Positions 45,759-56,600 of a stretch of 64,000 nt of DNA are shown here, piece after piece. Both the position numbers and the translations under genes were made by a program. The notes under the pieces are model-generated. The model did no database searches. It saw only the letters and a program-made list of their open reading frames with translations, and was not told where the DNA came from. The stretch covers positions 1-64,000 of the forward strand of contig NZ_PEIB01000030.1 in the NCBI RefSeq assembly GCF_004116385.1, given 5' to 3'. Numbering within the stretch: the first letter of the stretch is position 1; every line of letters starts with the position of its first letter. The DNA is from Veronia nyctiphanis (GTDB lineage: Bacteria > Pseudomonadota > Gammaproteobacteria > Enterobacterales > Vibrionaceae).

Positions 45759-46427
45759 TCAACCATTGTAGTTCACTATCGCTTTTTTCATTTTTGATGA
45801 ACGAATTCGTGATTTGACGTCATTCCATAAACTTAAGCGTGATGATTTCCCTGCGAGTATTTCGCGACCACGTTCTTTAAGTAACCAAAGCCTACTACCA
45901 TTGAAGCTGTAGACGGGGAATAAATCCTGTCTTTTTGACGCATCTTTGATTTCTGGGTCCAAATTATCAAGCAGTAACGGGTCATCCCCCGGCCTCGGAT
46001 AATAGGCCAAAACCATGTGAAATTGATTAAGGTTTAGTGCTTTTACATATATCAATCTCAACTTGTCATCATCTATTCCTAGTTCTCTGAGTGTGAAGTA
46101 TTTAGCGATGGTAAAATCTTCACAATCGCCGGCATTACTGCCAATCATTTCTATTGGTGTTGCCCAATAATCTTCCTGTCCCCATAGTACGAGATCGTCA
46201 ACGAAATGTAGTTGATTGAAGAAGGCGTTTACCAGATGGAGTTTTTCTTCATCAGGAAGATGCTGATTGTCAGTCACGAGTGTTTGCCACGCCTTCGTGC
46301 GCAGGACAGCTTGATCGCCATAGGTCTGCTGAACTTTATTGATAAGTTCTTTATCAAAAATTTCTGATGCTGTTGTACCTACCACCAGCGATGCAACAGT
46401 CAGGCAAAGAAGTACAAGAGTTCGCAT
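45759..46427 (-). CDS. lapG: Periplasmic cysteine protease LapG
   Basis: Calcium-dependent transglutaminase-like protease that cleaves large surface adhesins such as LapA when c-di-GMP is low. A signal peptide (MRTLVLLCLTVASLVVGTTA) precedes the mature domain. The catalytic triad is visible: Cys in SNAGDCEDFTIAKYF, His in NQFHMVLAYYP and Asp in LLDNLDPEI. A tryptophan contacting LapD (W in VLWGQEDYWATP) is also present. ATG 46427 is chosen because AAGG lies 6 nt upstream; the TTG at 46442 would overlap it. lapD follows after 6 nt, so the pair is co-expressed. No large adhesin gene is in this window. Confidence 0.93.
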   Translation of the reverse strand: MRTLVLLCLTVASLVVGTTASEIFDKELINKVQQTYGDQAVLRTKAWQTLVTDNQHLPDEEKLHLVNAFFNQLHFVDDLVLWGQEDYWATPIEMIGSNAGDCEDFTIAKYFTLRELGIDDDKLRLIYVKALNLNQFHMVLAYYPRPGDDPLLLDNLDPEIKDASKRQDLFPVYSFNGSRLWLLKERGREILAGKSSRLSLWNDVKSRIRSSKMKKAIVNYNG

Positions 46428-46442
46428 ACTAAACCTTAACAA

Positions 46443-46875
46443 CCCATGTCGACATTTTGCCGATAAATCATGTAGTCTGGTGGGCTGGCATATGTATCAG
46501 TACGCCGGGAGTGTTCGAAAAGAGAGGTAAAGCTTTGCATGTCCGCGCCTCTAATTATTAGTTATTGAGCGGTCGTTGATTACTTAACTTATGAGATGAG
46601 TTTAGAATCATGTGGCGTCGACGTCAGTATTTGAGTAAATGTTGACGGTAAATGTGTCCTTCAACAATTTTGCCCGATTACTTTAACAGTAAGTACAAAC
46701 AAAGCAGAAAAAACATATTGAGATACTGAGCCAATAGATAACAGAAAGCCACCCTTAAATTGCGAGTGATTATACGAATGCCTGTGTGAACAATGAATGA
46801 ACGCGACATACTGATCTACTTGTGTTGCTCACGCATAAAATACAAAATGTGGCAAAACAAAAGCTGGAGTTAAGC
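46443..46875. other. Intergenic region between lapG and pdxH
   Basis: Divergent promoter region. No gene, hairpin or repeat recognised. Confidence 0.4.
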
Positions 46876-47513
46876 ATGGAATTGTCTGATATTCGTCGTG
46901 AATATATTCAGGGTGGCTTGAGAAGGAAAGATCTGAATCCTGACCCTATCGCATTTTTTGAGCATTGGTTGAAACAGGCAATCGACGCAGAGCTACCCGA
47001 TCCAACTGCAATGACGGTGGCAACCGTTGATGAAAACGGCCAACCATTTCAGCGCATTGTGCTGCTGAAAGATGTCGGTCATGACAGTATGGTTTTTATA
47101 CCAACCTTGGTAGCCGAAAAGCTGAACACCTTAAACACAATCAACGTATCAGCCTCCATTTTCCGTGGCATCATCTTGAACGCCAAGTACATGTCACAGG
47201 GACTGCAGAGCAACTGAGTAAGACAGAAGTGATGAAATACTTCACCTCGCGCCCGAAGGAAAGCCAATTGGCGGCATGGGCCAGTAAACAAAGCCAACGC
47301 CTTTCAGCCCGCAGTGCGCTTGAGGGAAAGTACATGGAGCTGAAGCAAAAGTTTGCGAAAAGCGAAGTACCTGTCCCGACATTCTGGGGAGGCTTCCGGG
47401 TGAAAATTGATAGCATGGAATTCTGGCAGGGTGGGGAGCATCGGCTTCATGACCGATTTATTTACCAAAGCCAGCAAGACGGTCAATGGAATATTGAGCG
47501 CTTGTCACCGTAA
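46876..47513 (+). CDS. pdxH: Pyridoxine/pyridoxamine 5'-phosphate oxidase, with one apparent frameshift
   Basis: FMN enzyme that makes pyridoxal 5'-phosphate from PNP or PMP. The start [20 protein letters not shown] and the FMN/PLP-site segments FQRIVLLKD and [20 protein letters not shown] are typical. One base is missing near 47098 in a T run; restoring it reads [19 protein letters not shown] and [18 protein letters not shown], giving 212 residues, the normal size. ATG 46876 follows GGAG by about 8 nt; the longer frame from 46822 is not needed. Ends NIERLSP like other vibrio PdxH proteins. Confidence 0.92.
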
Positions 47514-47563
47514 TTGGCCTTTCTCGTTGACCCGTCAGAGAAAGCATGACGATATAAGCGAAA

Positions 47564-47599
47564 AGCCTTGCTCCTAAACAGAACAAGGCTCTTTGTTTT
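47564..47599 (+). terminator. Terminator of pdxH
   Basis: AGCCTTG and CAAGGCT pair around a 13-nt loop and are followed by CTTTGTTTT. It sits between two converging genes. Confidence 0.6.
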
Positions 47600-47617
47600 A
47601 GCGCCACTTTAAACGTT

Positions 47618-48414
47618 TTACATCGCGGCGGGTAGCCAAGTGACAATACTTGGGAACAAAGCGATTAAGATAACCAGTGACAAGATACCGATGAAAAATG
47701 GTAAAACACCCACCATCACATCGGTAATACTTCCCGGGTTCCTCACACCTTGAACGATATATAGGTTCATTCCGACTGGCGGGGTGAGAAGCGCAAGCTC
47801 ACTCATAATCACCACAAAAACGCCAAACCAAATAGGGTCTATACCTACAGCGGTTACAACAGGAAAGAGAACAGGTATCGTGGTTATCATCATCGCCAAT
47901 GCATCAAGAAAACAGCCAAGAATAAGATAAAGAACCACCAGATATAAGATCAACTCAACGGGTGTAACATCAAGTGAAGTGATGAAAGATGCGACTACAT
48001 TGGGTATACCGAGTATGCCCATACTGAAATTCAAGAAAAAAGCACCAATAAGCACCAGCACAATCATGGCGGTGATTCTTACTGTCCCGAGCAAGCTATC
48101 ATTGAGCATTTCAATATCGAGTTTCTTGTAGTAGGCCGCTAGCCCAAGTGATGATACAACACCCACTGCCGCTGCTTCCGTGGGGGTTGCCCATCCGCCG
48201 TAAATATAAAGAAGATAAATGCAGGACTAAACCCGACACTTGCGGCAAACGCTAATGCATATCTACCCAGCTCATCAATACCTTGAAATGAATGGTTAAA
48301 GACTTTCCGGGCGACGATTTCAGCCCCTGTAACAAAGGCCTGAACCAGCAGAACATACCCAGCACTGAGTGTGATAACGTGCATCAGCTGGTTTATGCGA
48401 TCTTCGAGTTTCAT
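47618..48414 (-). pseudogene. TRAP transporter dctQ-dctM remnant joined by an internal deletion
   Basis: The upstream frame (48414 down to about 48230) is the first 68 residues of a small TRAP subunit: EDRINQLMHVITLSAGYVLL, then ARKVFNHSFQGIDELGRYAL. It then runs into a large-subunit (DctM) segment, reading PAFIFFI and, after a shift of frame near 48195, YGGWATPTEAAAVGVVSSLG. The rest (48166 to 47618) is the last 180 residues of DctM, ending LPAAM. The second half of dctQ and about half of dctM are therefore gone, which would be more than 800 bp. It cannot make a transporter. Confidence 0.8.
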
Positions 48415-48429
48415 AACCTAGGCCCTACA

Positions 48430-49476
48430 TTAGTTGCTTTGCGGTGATTTGCCGCGAGCAGCACCTACTGTGTCATACCAGACTTTTTCACAAGCTTTAT
48501 ATGTTGCTTAACACCTTGAGAACCAGTCAGGTAGCACGACGTTTACTGCTGCCTTTTTAACGCGCAGGTTATCAGCTTCGGAGATAGGAACGAGTTTCAT
48601 CGAGAATTTTTACCGACGGTGCAACCTGACTGATTGGTATTACCGGCAACAGCATCCTCATTGATGCTTTGAGCAAGTTCCCATTGTGATGCTTCGAGTG
48701 TTGAATAGGCTTTGGTTATCTTGCCCCATTCTTCATCCGAGAGACTTTGCCACCATTCAAAGTTTGCGAAAATGCCTTACACAGATCCAGAAACAGAGAG
48801 CGGTAATTGATGTGTTGTTACTTCTGGCCATTTGCCTGAGTTATCTGACGTAGGAGAAGTAACACCACAATCTGCTTCGCCGCGTTGTAACGCAGGATAT
48901 ACTTCGCCGAAACTCAGTGTTACCGGGCTTGCACCAAAGGTTTCAAGAAGAGCGAACATTGAAGGTGTGAAGCTACGGATTTTTAGACCGGCTAGGTCAT
49001 CTACTTTTTCTATGTCGGCATTACAATAGAAGACTTGTGGGCCAAAAGGCCATAGAGCTAAAACTGTGGCACCAAATCGGCTTCGCAGTCGGTCATCTTA
49101 TGAGGTTTGATATGCGTCAACAGCGGCTCGAAGGCTCGTCATGTCTGTTGAAATACCAATTAAATCTGAACCTTCAAAGAAGCATCATCTCTGGCTGCTG
49201 TACCAATCTGCACAGAGACTATATTGAAAGCATTGTCGGCAACAAGGCGAAGGCCGTCTGCTGTACTTAAACCTGAGCTCCGTAGTTATTGTAAAGAACA
49301 TTGAATCCATCACTTTTCAGTGATTTTATCGCTACTTCTTCGTTTGGAAACTGTTTTGCTGTTTCGATGAGTTGAGTCAGAACCCTGACTGGTTGTGCTG
49401 ATGCGGAGAAAGGTGGAGAGAGGAGAAGTCCACCTATGAGTCCGGCACTTATCCATAAACGACGGTTAATTTCCAT
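48430..49476 (-). pseudogene. TRAP transporter substrate-binding protein (DctP-type), multiply frameshifted
   Basis: Begins MEINRRLWISAGLIGGLLLS, a signal peptide, and follows in several frames: FFEGSDLIGISTDMTSLRAA, ATVLALWPFGPQVFYCNADI, EKVDDLAGLKIRSFTPSMFA, LLETFGASPVTLSFGEVYPA, LQRGEADCGVTSPTSDNSGK, and the C-terminal DNLRVKKAAVNVVLPDWFSR. This is the DctP7-like pattern of a TRAP binding protein. There are at least four frame breaks and some nonsense codons. It precedes the dctQM remnant, so the entire operon is dead. Some breaks may be sequencing slips, but the operon's deletion shows real loss. Confidence 0.75.
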
Positions 49477-50046
49477 GGTGATAGTTCTTTTACTTTGGTA
49501 GTGAGAGGCGAAACGTATGACTTACACTCCAGATTTTTGCCTCGTGGATAATGACCACAAAAGCTAGGATGCTGATTCAGGTTGTCCAGAGTCTAACGAG
49601 TTCTTAGACAAGAAGACTAACGCTAAATAGCGCTGTGTTATCTAGTCGCAATGTTTGAACAAGCGATGCTTTTGTCATTTTGCACTCAGCCAACTTGAAG
49701 TTGGTTTCTATAGGCAATAAAGCGAATAGACAAATGTTATTTTGTATACAATATTAGATATTTTTTTAATCGATTAGTTGCGTATTACACTTCAATTTTT
49801 TTGTGTAATATGGTTTAAAACTTGAGAATTTAACAGATTATATATTTATGTAATTGATTTTTATAGTTTAAATTGACGTTCTGTTTTGACATCAATGTTG
49901 ATAATAAAGCGTTTTCTGAATGGGGATATCTATGAGTTGAGTGTTTTTAGACTGGTTTTTATATGTACGTATTTTTACTATTGTTAACATAATTAGTGTC
50001 CTCTAACTATGTGAGTTGTTATGTCTTGTGGTTTAACTGGCGGCAT
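49477..50046. other. AT-rich gene-free region
   Basis: A 570-bp, strongly AT-rich region between two minus-strand genes. I see no gene, no repeat and no clear hairpin. It holds the old TRAP operon promoter. Confidence 0.4.
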
Positions 50047-50070
50047 AAAAAAGGCAGCAAGGCTGCCTTT
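50047..50070 (-). terminator. Terminator of the PEGA/sulfatase-modifying-factor-like gene
   Basis: AAAGGCAGC and GCTGCCTTT form a 9-bp stem with a short AAG loop; A runs on the plus strand give T runs on the minus strand. Confidence 0.8.
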
Positions 50071-50093
50071 AAAGTCGAAACTGAAAACGTTTT

Positions 50094-51932
50094 CTAGATA
50101 TTTCGGACGACACGAAAACCCAGATAGTTCGCCGTAATATTTGAGTTCAATTCAAGTCTCTCGGAGACTCTTGCGCTGCCCGGTGAAAAACTCCACGCAC
50201 CACCTCGCGCTACAGGAATATCACTAGAGGCCCACTCCCATACGTTTCCAGCCGTATCGTAAACGCCATATGCATTTGCCGGAAAGCTGGCAACAGGGGA
50301 GGTGCTTTTGTTCGACCATGCGCTTCCGCTCCAGCCGGTGTTGGCTCGACCGACACCGATGTCATCACCCCACCAATAGTCTGACTGGCTTCCGCCGCGT
50401 GCTGCGATTTCCCATTGAGTTTCCGATGGCAAGCTATAGTTATGCCCTGTATGGCGGCTGAGCCATTTTGAATAGGCGAGTGCATCATTTTTACTGATGC
50501 ACACCACAGGCGAACGATCAGATTGTTTAAAGCCGGGATTACGCCAGTTGTGATTGATCAGTTGTTTTGTTTTGCCGTAAATCAGCGCCGAACAGCCAAG
50601 CCCTTTCTCGGCTTCCGTGACGTAACTTGTCTCTGCTACAAACTCACGAAATTGTTTCACGGTAACCGGCGTTGCGGCGATAGAGAAGGGCTTCTGGACT
50701 TTGATTGGTCTCTCTGCGTGCTGCCCAATTTGGTACTGACCCGCTTTTATCACAATCATGTCAGGTGCTTTGCGATTATTTGAAAGCGAGTCGCTGAACT
50801 TTTTTCCTGGTTTGGAGGCGTTAGTGACCTCCTCAAGGTTGGCCCAAATGATGGAATCTTTAGTCATGATCATTTGTCTGCTGTATGGGCGGTAACCGGG
50901 CTTTTCGACCATCAGCTGATGCTGACCAGCGGGCAGCATGATCTCAACCGGTGTGCTGCCATAAGAAACACCGTTGATGGTGACTTTATCATCGAAGCGA
51001 TTGGAGCGAATTTTAACGTTTATCCAGCGCTTGTTGTCATTGATTTCATCAAGCAGCGCGACATCTTGTGATTGATTCAAACAATAACGATCGGCGAAGT
51101 TAAGAAGCTTACAAGCGACTTTATCATCAGGTTGGCTTCGCATTTCGACATTAATCCGAGTGACATAGCCGTTGTCGCCTTTGAAACCACTACTCACAAT
51201 ATTGCTGTTGAGTACCTGAATATTGAAAGAGACAGCGCTGGCATTCATCTTGGCGAGTGACGTTTCGGTCACGTCATCGATTAACTTTGTCTGAAAAGTA
51301 TCTACTGCTTTTTGCATCGTCAGCGATTTACCCTGTTTCGAACAAGCCGCCAGGGTGACATTGGCATCACAGGTGATGGTATGAACAAGCTCGATAGAAT
51401 CCGTTGAGCTAAGCTCCTGCATCATCCGTTTGACGCGGGCAAGCTTCATATCTTCCTGAATACTGTCCATGGCATTGCTGAGTAATTGTTTTTGCTGTTT
51501 GAGATCTTCAACCAACTGTTGCTGGTCGTTAACCAGTACATCCATGTTGGTGATTTTCTCTTTATTTTCACTCAAAGATTGCCATGAAGAGAGGTAGTCC
51601 TGCTGGAACTGACCAAGGCTGGTTATATCGGGCCGCTCTAACAAACGCCGGTACTGCTCGTCCAGTCTGTCACGAGTTTGATTTCGGTTTACTTCAAGCT
51701 GACTTCGCTCTTTATTGAGTGAAGACCGCTTGGTGATCAATGTTGCCAGCGTGTCATGCTGTACCTGAAGGTTCTGCGAGTGGGTATTGATCTCCTCGCG
51801 TTTTTCTTCAAGCTGTCGTTCGAGCGTAAAAACAGGATCCTCGTTGAGTGACCTTGTCTCTTCCGCAAAAACGTTCCCTGTAAGAAGCATTAACCAAATT
51901 GCTGACAGAAGTATGGACAGTCGATTACGCAT
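50094..51932 (-). CDS. Secreted coiled-coil protein with PEGA and FGE-sulfatase (SUMF1-like) domains
   Basis: A 612-residue exported protein. Order: signal peptide (about residues 1-23), a long coiled coil (LERQLEEKREEINTHSQNLQ and on to about residue 170), an unassigned domain with several cysteines, a PEGA-type beta domain (VTINGVSYGSTPVEIMLPAG, about 320-339; GYRPYSRQ) and a C-terminal formylglycine-generating-enzyme-like domain (IKAGQYQIGQHAE, then SLPSETQWEIAARGG, YDTAGNVWEWASS and VARGGAWSFSPG). The FGE domain here more likely binds a ligand than modifies a sulfatase, as no sulfatase is nearby. ATG 51932 is favoured by AGGG upstream; 51950 is possible. Confidence 0.82.
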   Translation of the reverse strand: MRNRLSILLSAIWLMLLTGNVFAEETRSLNEDPVFTLERQLEEKREEINTHSQNLQVQHDTLATLITKRSSLNKERSQLEVNRNQTRDRLDEQYRRLLERPDITSLGQFQQDYLSSWQSLSENKEKITNMDVLVNDQQQLVEDLKQQKQLLSNAMDSIQEDMKLARVKRMMQELSSTDSIELVHTITCDANVTLAACSKQGKSLTMQKAVDTFQTKLIDDVTETSLAKMNASAVSFNIQVLNSNIVSSGFKGDNGYVTRINVEMRSQPDDKVACKLLNFADRYCLNQSQDVALLDEINDNKRWINVKIRSNRFDDKVTINGVSYGSTPVEIMLPAGQHQLMVEKPGYRPYSRQMIMTKDSIIWANLEEVTNASKPGKKFSDSLSNNRKAPDMIVIKAGQYQIGQHAERPIKVQKPFSIAATPVTVKQFREFVAETSYVTEAEKGLGCSALIYGKTKQLINHNWRNPGFKQSDRSPVVCISKNDALAYSKWLSRHTGHNYSLPSETQWEIAARGGSQSDYWWGDDIGVGRANTGWSGSAWSNKSTSPVASFPANAYGVYDTAGNVWEWASSDIPVARGGAWSFSPGSARVSERLELNSNITANYLGFRVVRNI

Positions 51933-51950
51933 TGTTTCTACCCTGATCAT

Positions 51951-52554
51951 TCAAATTTGACGCGATTAGTTGGGACTTCACTATGACGACACCATTTTGC
52001 ATCGCATGAAAATGGTCATAGATCTTGGAATATAAAATTATGTATTGAAATTAAAATTTAGTATCAGATATGAGATTTCGCGTAGAAGTGGGAGAGTTTT
52101 GAGAGATTTATCAATTCATAAAGCAACAATTATGTAATCCATTGTTTAGTGGGTCCTATTCAGCAACAAGACGTTTCCCGTTGTTTCTCCTCTGATGAGC
52201 GCTCACATGCAGGTGCGATCTTAGATCCAAGTTTACGGAACGATGATCAGGGGAAGATCGTTGTCATTTTTATCCGGAAAGATGATCAAGATGTATGTCA
52301 TTCATTGCTTCTTTATTTAGTTTAATTAAAACAATAATTTATGGTTTTATCTACATGTGTTTCGAAAGGGGATAACTCGAATAACACACGAATTTGCGAT
52401 TGGAATGATGGGATCCTGTTCGCTTATACAGTCCAAATGACATATCCCGTAGTTTTGACAACACTTGATCATCTTTCCGGTAATGATGATCGCGTTTTTC
52501 ATCGATAAATGAGACAATCGCGCGACGTAAAATATCACCTAACTTACTGTATCC
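51951..52554. other. Gene-free region with a cluster of RctB-like sites
   Basis: No gene. Three ATGATCA sites with the iteron-type 5' flank are present: GGAACG-ATGATCA at 52237-52249, CCGGAAAGATGATCAAG at 52274-52290 and an exact inverted copy of that 17-mer at 52464-52480. AAATGACATATCCCGTA at 52435-52451 resembles AAATCACATACGCCGTA at 38540-38556 in ori2 (three differences in 17). The region also serves as upstream sequence for the AraC gene. Confidence 0.7.
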
Positions 52555-53331
52555 ATGAGCTCGACACGTAAACAATCTCAAATCATTGCCTTACCCAATC
52601 AGACGTCTCACCACGCCCATGATTACGGTCAGGTGGTGATTGGTCTTCAGGGCCAGTCAGAGTTTGAAGTTGGTGGTCGAGGCGGCTTGGTGGGGCCGGG
52701 GCAGGGTTGCTTGGTGTCATGTCTTGAAGAGCATGCTTTTTCTGGCGTGGGCCAGAACGAGATTCTGGTTATCAATGTGCCTGTTGATGATTTTTACAAC
52801 CAACCGCATGTTGAGGATAAAGTGGCTCAACTGTTCAGTGGAGAGGCGTACTTTCAGCTTGATAATCAGGCGCAATTACTTATCAAAGCCTTAAGTACCG
52901 AAATGGCAGCCAACCCTGGCGATTTTCTTTTGAGTGCTGCCTGTGCGGACACCTTAGTATGCGTGCTGCAAAACCATTTCAAAGAGCGGGTTACGCCGCG
53001 CCGTCATGGACATCGACTCAATATGGATGTGATTGATCGATATATTCATGCCCATATAAGTCGGAAAATAGGGGTGGCTCAGTTGGCTGGTACCGTATTT
53101 CTTGCTGAAAGCCAGTTCCACCAGCTCTTTAAAGAGCAGGTTGGCATGACACCTCATCAATACGTACTGGAAAAGCGCTTTACTCTCGCGCGACAACTTA
53201 TTCACGAAAGTCAGCTTTCTATGGCGCAAATAGCTGACAGTTGTGGCTTTGCAAGTCAGAGTGGATTTACCAGTGCTTTTTCTCGTTATTTTGGTGTCTC
53301 TCCCTCCCGATATCGCACACAGCAGCCATGA
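52555..53331 (+). CDS. AraC-family regulator upstream of the proline operon
   Basis: A 258-residue regulator with an N-terminal cupin (SHHAHDYGQVVIGLQGQSEF, about residues 18-37) and a C-terminal pair of helix-turn-helices (IGVAQLAGTVFLAESQFHQL, about 172-191, and MAQIADSCGFASQSGFTSAF, about 223-242). The final SRYFGVSPSRYR is the AraC signature. It lies 280 nt upstream of putA in the same direction; AraC-type activators control put genes in several proteobacteria, and this PutA lacks its own DNA-binding domain, so it is the likely proline-responsive regulator. That link is inferred from position. Confidence 0.85.
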   Translation: MSSTRKQSQIIALPNQTSHHAHDYGQVVIGLQGQSEFEVGGRGGLVGPGQGCLVSCLEEHAFSGVGQNEILVINVPVDDFYNQPHVEDKVAQLFSGEAYFQLDNQAQLLIKALSTEMAANPGDFLLSAACADTLVCVLQNHFKERVTPRRHGHRLNMDVIDRYIHAHISRKIGVAQLAGTVFLAESQFHQLFKEQVGMTPHQYVLEKRFTLARQLIHESQLSMAQIADSCGFASQSGFTSAFSRYFGVSPSRYRTQQP

Positions 53332-53611
53332 GGCGTTGCTTCCAGTTTATTGATTGTTTTTCCTTACAATAAAACACTGCCATTTGTTAATTTTTCATCG
53401 CGTATTAACTGTGATCTTTCTCTCTTACTTTCTTTATCTGTTGTCTAATTTTAAATATCTGAGATTTTCTTTGTTAATGATCGGAGTATTTTGTAATAAT
53501 GCCGCAGATTTTTGAAAGACCAGATACGGACATCGGCTAGAATCGGTTAACTAATAACATGGATGCAACATTTTCCGCTTTGATGGAGAATACGGAGAGA
53601 GAATCCTGCTT
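53332..53611 (+). promoter_or_regulatory. Probable putA promoter region
   Basis: A 280-nt AT-rich gap between the AraC regulator and putA. ACGGAGAGAG lies about 13 nt before the putA ATG. I see no clean operator repeat. Confidence 0.4.
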
Positions 53612-56600
53612 ATGTTTAAAGCGATCGATGTCCTTGCCCCCGCGTTTATTGAGCAACCGCTTGAAACGCTCTGGCAGAATATTTCCCCACTTTATTGTGT
53701 AGACGAGAGCCAGTGGCTGAAAGAGCTACTGCCTTTGGCTACCCCTTCCGACGCTGAACGCAAATTGACTGATGAACAATCAACAAGATTGATTGAGTCT
53801 GTGCGTGCAGATAATAAAGCCGTTCAGATGATTGATGCTCTGTTGCTGGAGTACAGCCTAGATACCCGTGAAGGTATTTTGCTGATGTGTCTGGCAGAGG
53901 CGTTGATGCGTGTGCCAGACAGTAAAACTGCTGATGCACTGATTCGTGACAAGCTAGGTGTTGCTGATTGGAAATCACACCTTAAGAGCTCTGAATCTGT
54001 CTTTGTTAACGCATCAACATGGGGCTTGATGCTGACCGGTAAAGTTGTGAACTTGGATGAGCAAAAATCTAGCCCTGTCTCAACGCTTAACCGTCTCGTC
54101 AACAAATTCTCCGAACCTGTGATCCGTCAGGCCATGCATCAGGCCATGAAGATCATGGGTCACCAGTTCGTTCTGGGCCGTAATATCAATGAAGCGCTAA
54201 AGAATGGCGAGAAGCCTCGTGATAAAGGTTTCACCTACTCATTTGATATGCTGGGTGAGGCAGCACTGACCCGTCAAGATGCGCAGAAGTACTTCAATGA
54301 TTACATGGAAGCTATCGAAGCCGTCGGCAGAAACCTGCGTCGTGGCGATGCGCCCGAACCTTCAGTCTCTATCAAGCTCTCTGCATTACATCCTCGTTAT
54401 GAAGTGGCTAACACAGAACGTGTGATGACAGAAATGTACGACACCGTGCTGGCGCTGCTTGACCGCGCTATTGAACTTGGCGTCGCGATTACGGTTGATG
54501 CTGAAGAAGCGGATCGTCTTGAATTGTCATTGAAGCTTTTTGAAAAACTGTATACGCACCCGACCGTTGCCGGCTGGGGCAAGTTTGGTCTTGTTGTTCA
54601 GGCATATTCGAAGCGTGCACTTCCCGTGATCACTTGGTTGGCAGGTCTCGCCCGTGCTCATGGCACCGTTATCCCAATGCGACTGGTTAAAGGTGCATAC
54701 TGGGATACAGAGATTAAGCTGGCGCAACAACACGGCCACCATGGCTATCCTGTCTATACCCGTAAAGAAGCGACAGATGTGGCTTATCTTGCTTGTGCGC
54801 GTTTCTTGCTGTCAGACCAAGTCCGTGGCCTGATTTATCCGCAGTTCGCAAGTCACAATGCCCATACCGTTGCTGCTATTTCTGCGATGGCACCGCATGG
54901 TGATTTTGAATTCCAGCGTCTGCACGGTATGGGTGAAGCACTTTACAACCACGCAATGAGCCAGTTTGGCAACGGTGTACGTATTTACGCGCCAGTTGGC
55001 AGTCACAAAGACTTGCTGCCATACCTCGTTCGTCGCTTGCTTGAGAATGGTGCTAACAGTTCATTCGTTCACCGCTTGGTTGATGCGCGCTGCCCAATCA
55101 GCGATCTGATTCAGCATCCGGTTGATGCTCTGCTGTCTCGCGAAACGCTGCACAATAATCGCATCCCAATGCCAGTTGAAGTATTTGGTGAAAACCGTAA
55201 GAACTCGATGGGTGTGGCGACAGATATTGAGTCTGAATGGACGCCATTCGCTGATAAGGTTGCGCAGTATATGACGGACAGTCAGTGGCATGCTGCGCCG
55301 CTGGTGAATGGCGAAACATTGAACGGTGATGCGCAGCCTGTGCTTTCTCCGTACAACCGAAGCCTTCAGGTCGGCACACTGGCATTTGCTTCTGAACAGC
55401 ACGCCAGTCAGGCGCTGGACATTGCCGCTGAGAGTTTTGCTTCATGGGCAGCACTTAAGGCAGAAGCGCGTGGCGAGTACCTACTGAAGCTTGCTGACAA
55501 GCTTGAAGAAAATCTGCCTGAATTGGTTGCTCTTTGCCATCGTGAAGCGGGTAAAACCATTCATGACAGCATTGATGAAGTGCGTGAAGCGGTCGACTTC
55601 CTCCGCTACTATCCGGTTGAAGCAACAACCATGATGGACTCGCCAGAGTCATTCACACACTTTACTGGTGAATCCCGCACTGCGGTATATTCCGGACGCG
55701 GCGTGTTTACCTGTATCAGCCCGTGGAACTTCCCGTTAGCTATCTTTATCGGACAGGTCGCTGCGGCGCTGGTTGCGGGTAATACCGTGGTCGCCAAACC
55801 GGCTGAGCAAACATCGCTGATTGCCTACCGTGCGATTCAGTTATTGCTTGAAACAGGCATTCCGGCTGGGGTTGTTCATCTTCTTCCGGGTAAGGGTGCC
55901 GTTGTGGGTAACGCGTTGACGCGTGATGAGCGTATCGCTGGTGTTGCCTTTACAGGCTCGACGCCTACCGCACAGCGAATCAACCAAAGCCTTGCCCAGC
56001 GTGATGCTGAACCAGTGCCTTTGATTGCAGAAACGGGTGGCCAGAATGCAATGATTGTAGACAGTACAGCACTGCCTGAGCAGGTTGTTCGCGATGTGCT
56101 GCGGTCTGCTTTCGCATCAGCAGGACAACGTTGTTCAGCGCTTCGCGTTCTCTATGTACAGGAAGATATTGCCGAGCGTGTCATCACGCTGATCAGAGGC
56201 GCGATGTCTGAACTTTCTGTCGGTGAGCCATCGTTGCTGAGCACAGATGTTGGCCCTGTCATTGATGAAATGGCGCAGCGTAAATTGAAGGCTCACATTG
56301 CTGAAATGGACCGTCACGCTGAGAAAGTAGCGTCAGTCAAACTGGATGCAAGCTGCGACAACGGTACGTTTGTTGCGCCAACAGCGTTCGAGATTGACTC
56401 TATTTCCCGTCTGGATCAGGAGCACTTCGGCCCGATCCTGCATATTTTGCGTTATAAAGCGGATGAGCTTGACCAGATCATCGATCAGATCAACCAGACA
56501 GGTTTTGGTCTGACACTGGGTGTCCACAGTCGAAACGAAGGGACTTATCGTCACATTGACAAACGTGCCCGCGTTGGTAACTGCTACATCAACCGTGATC

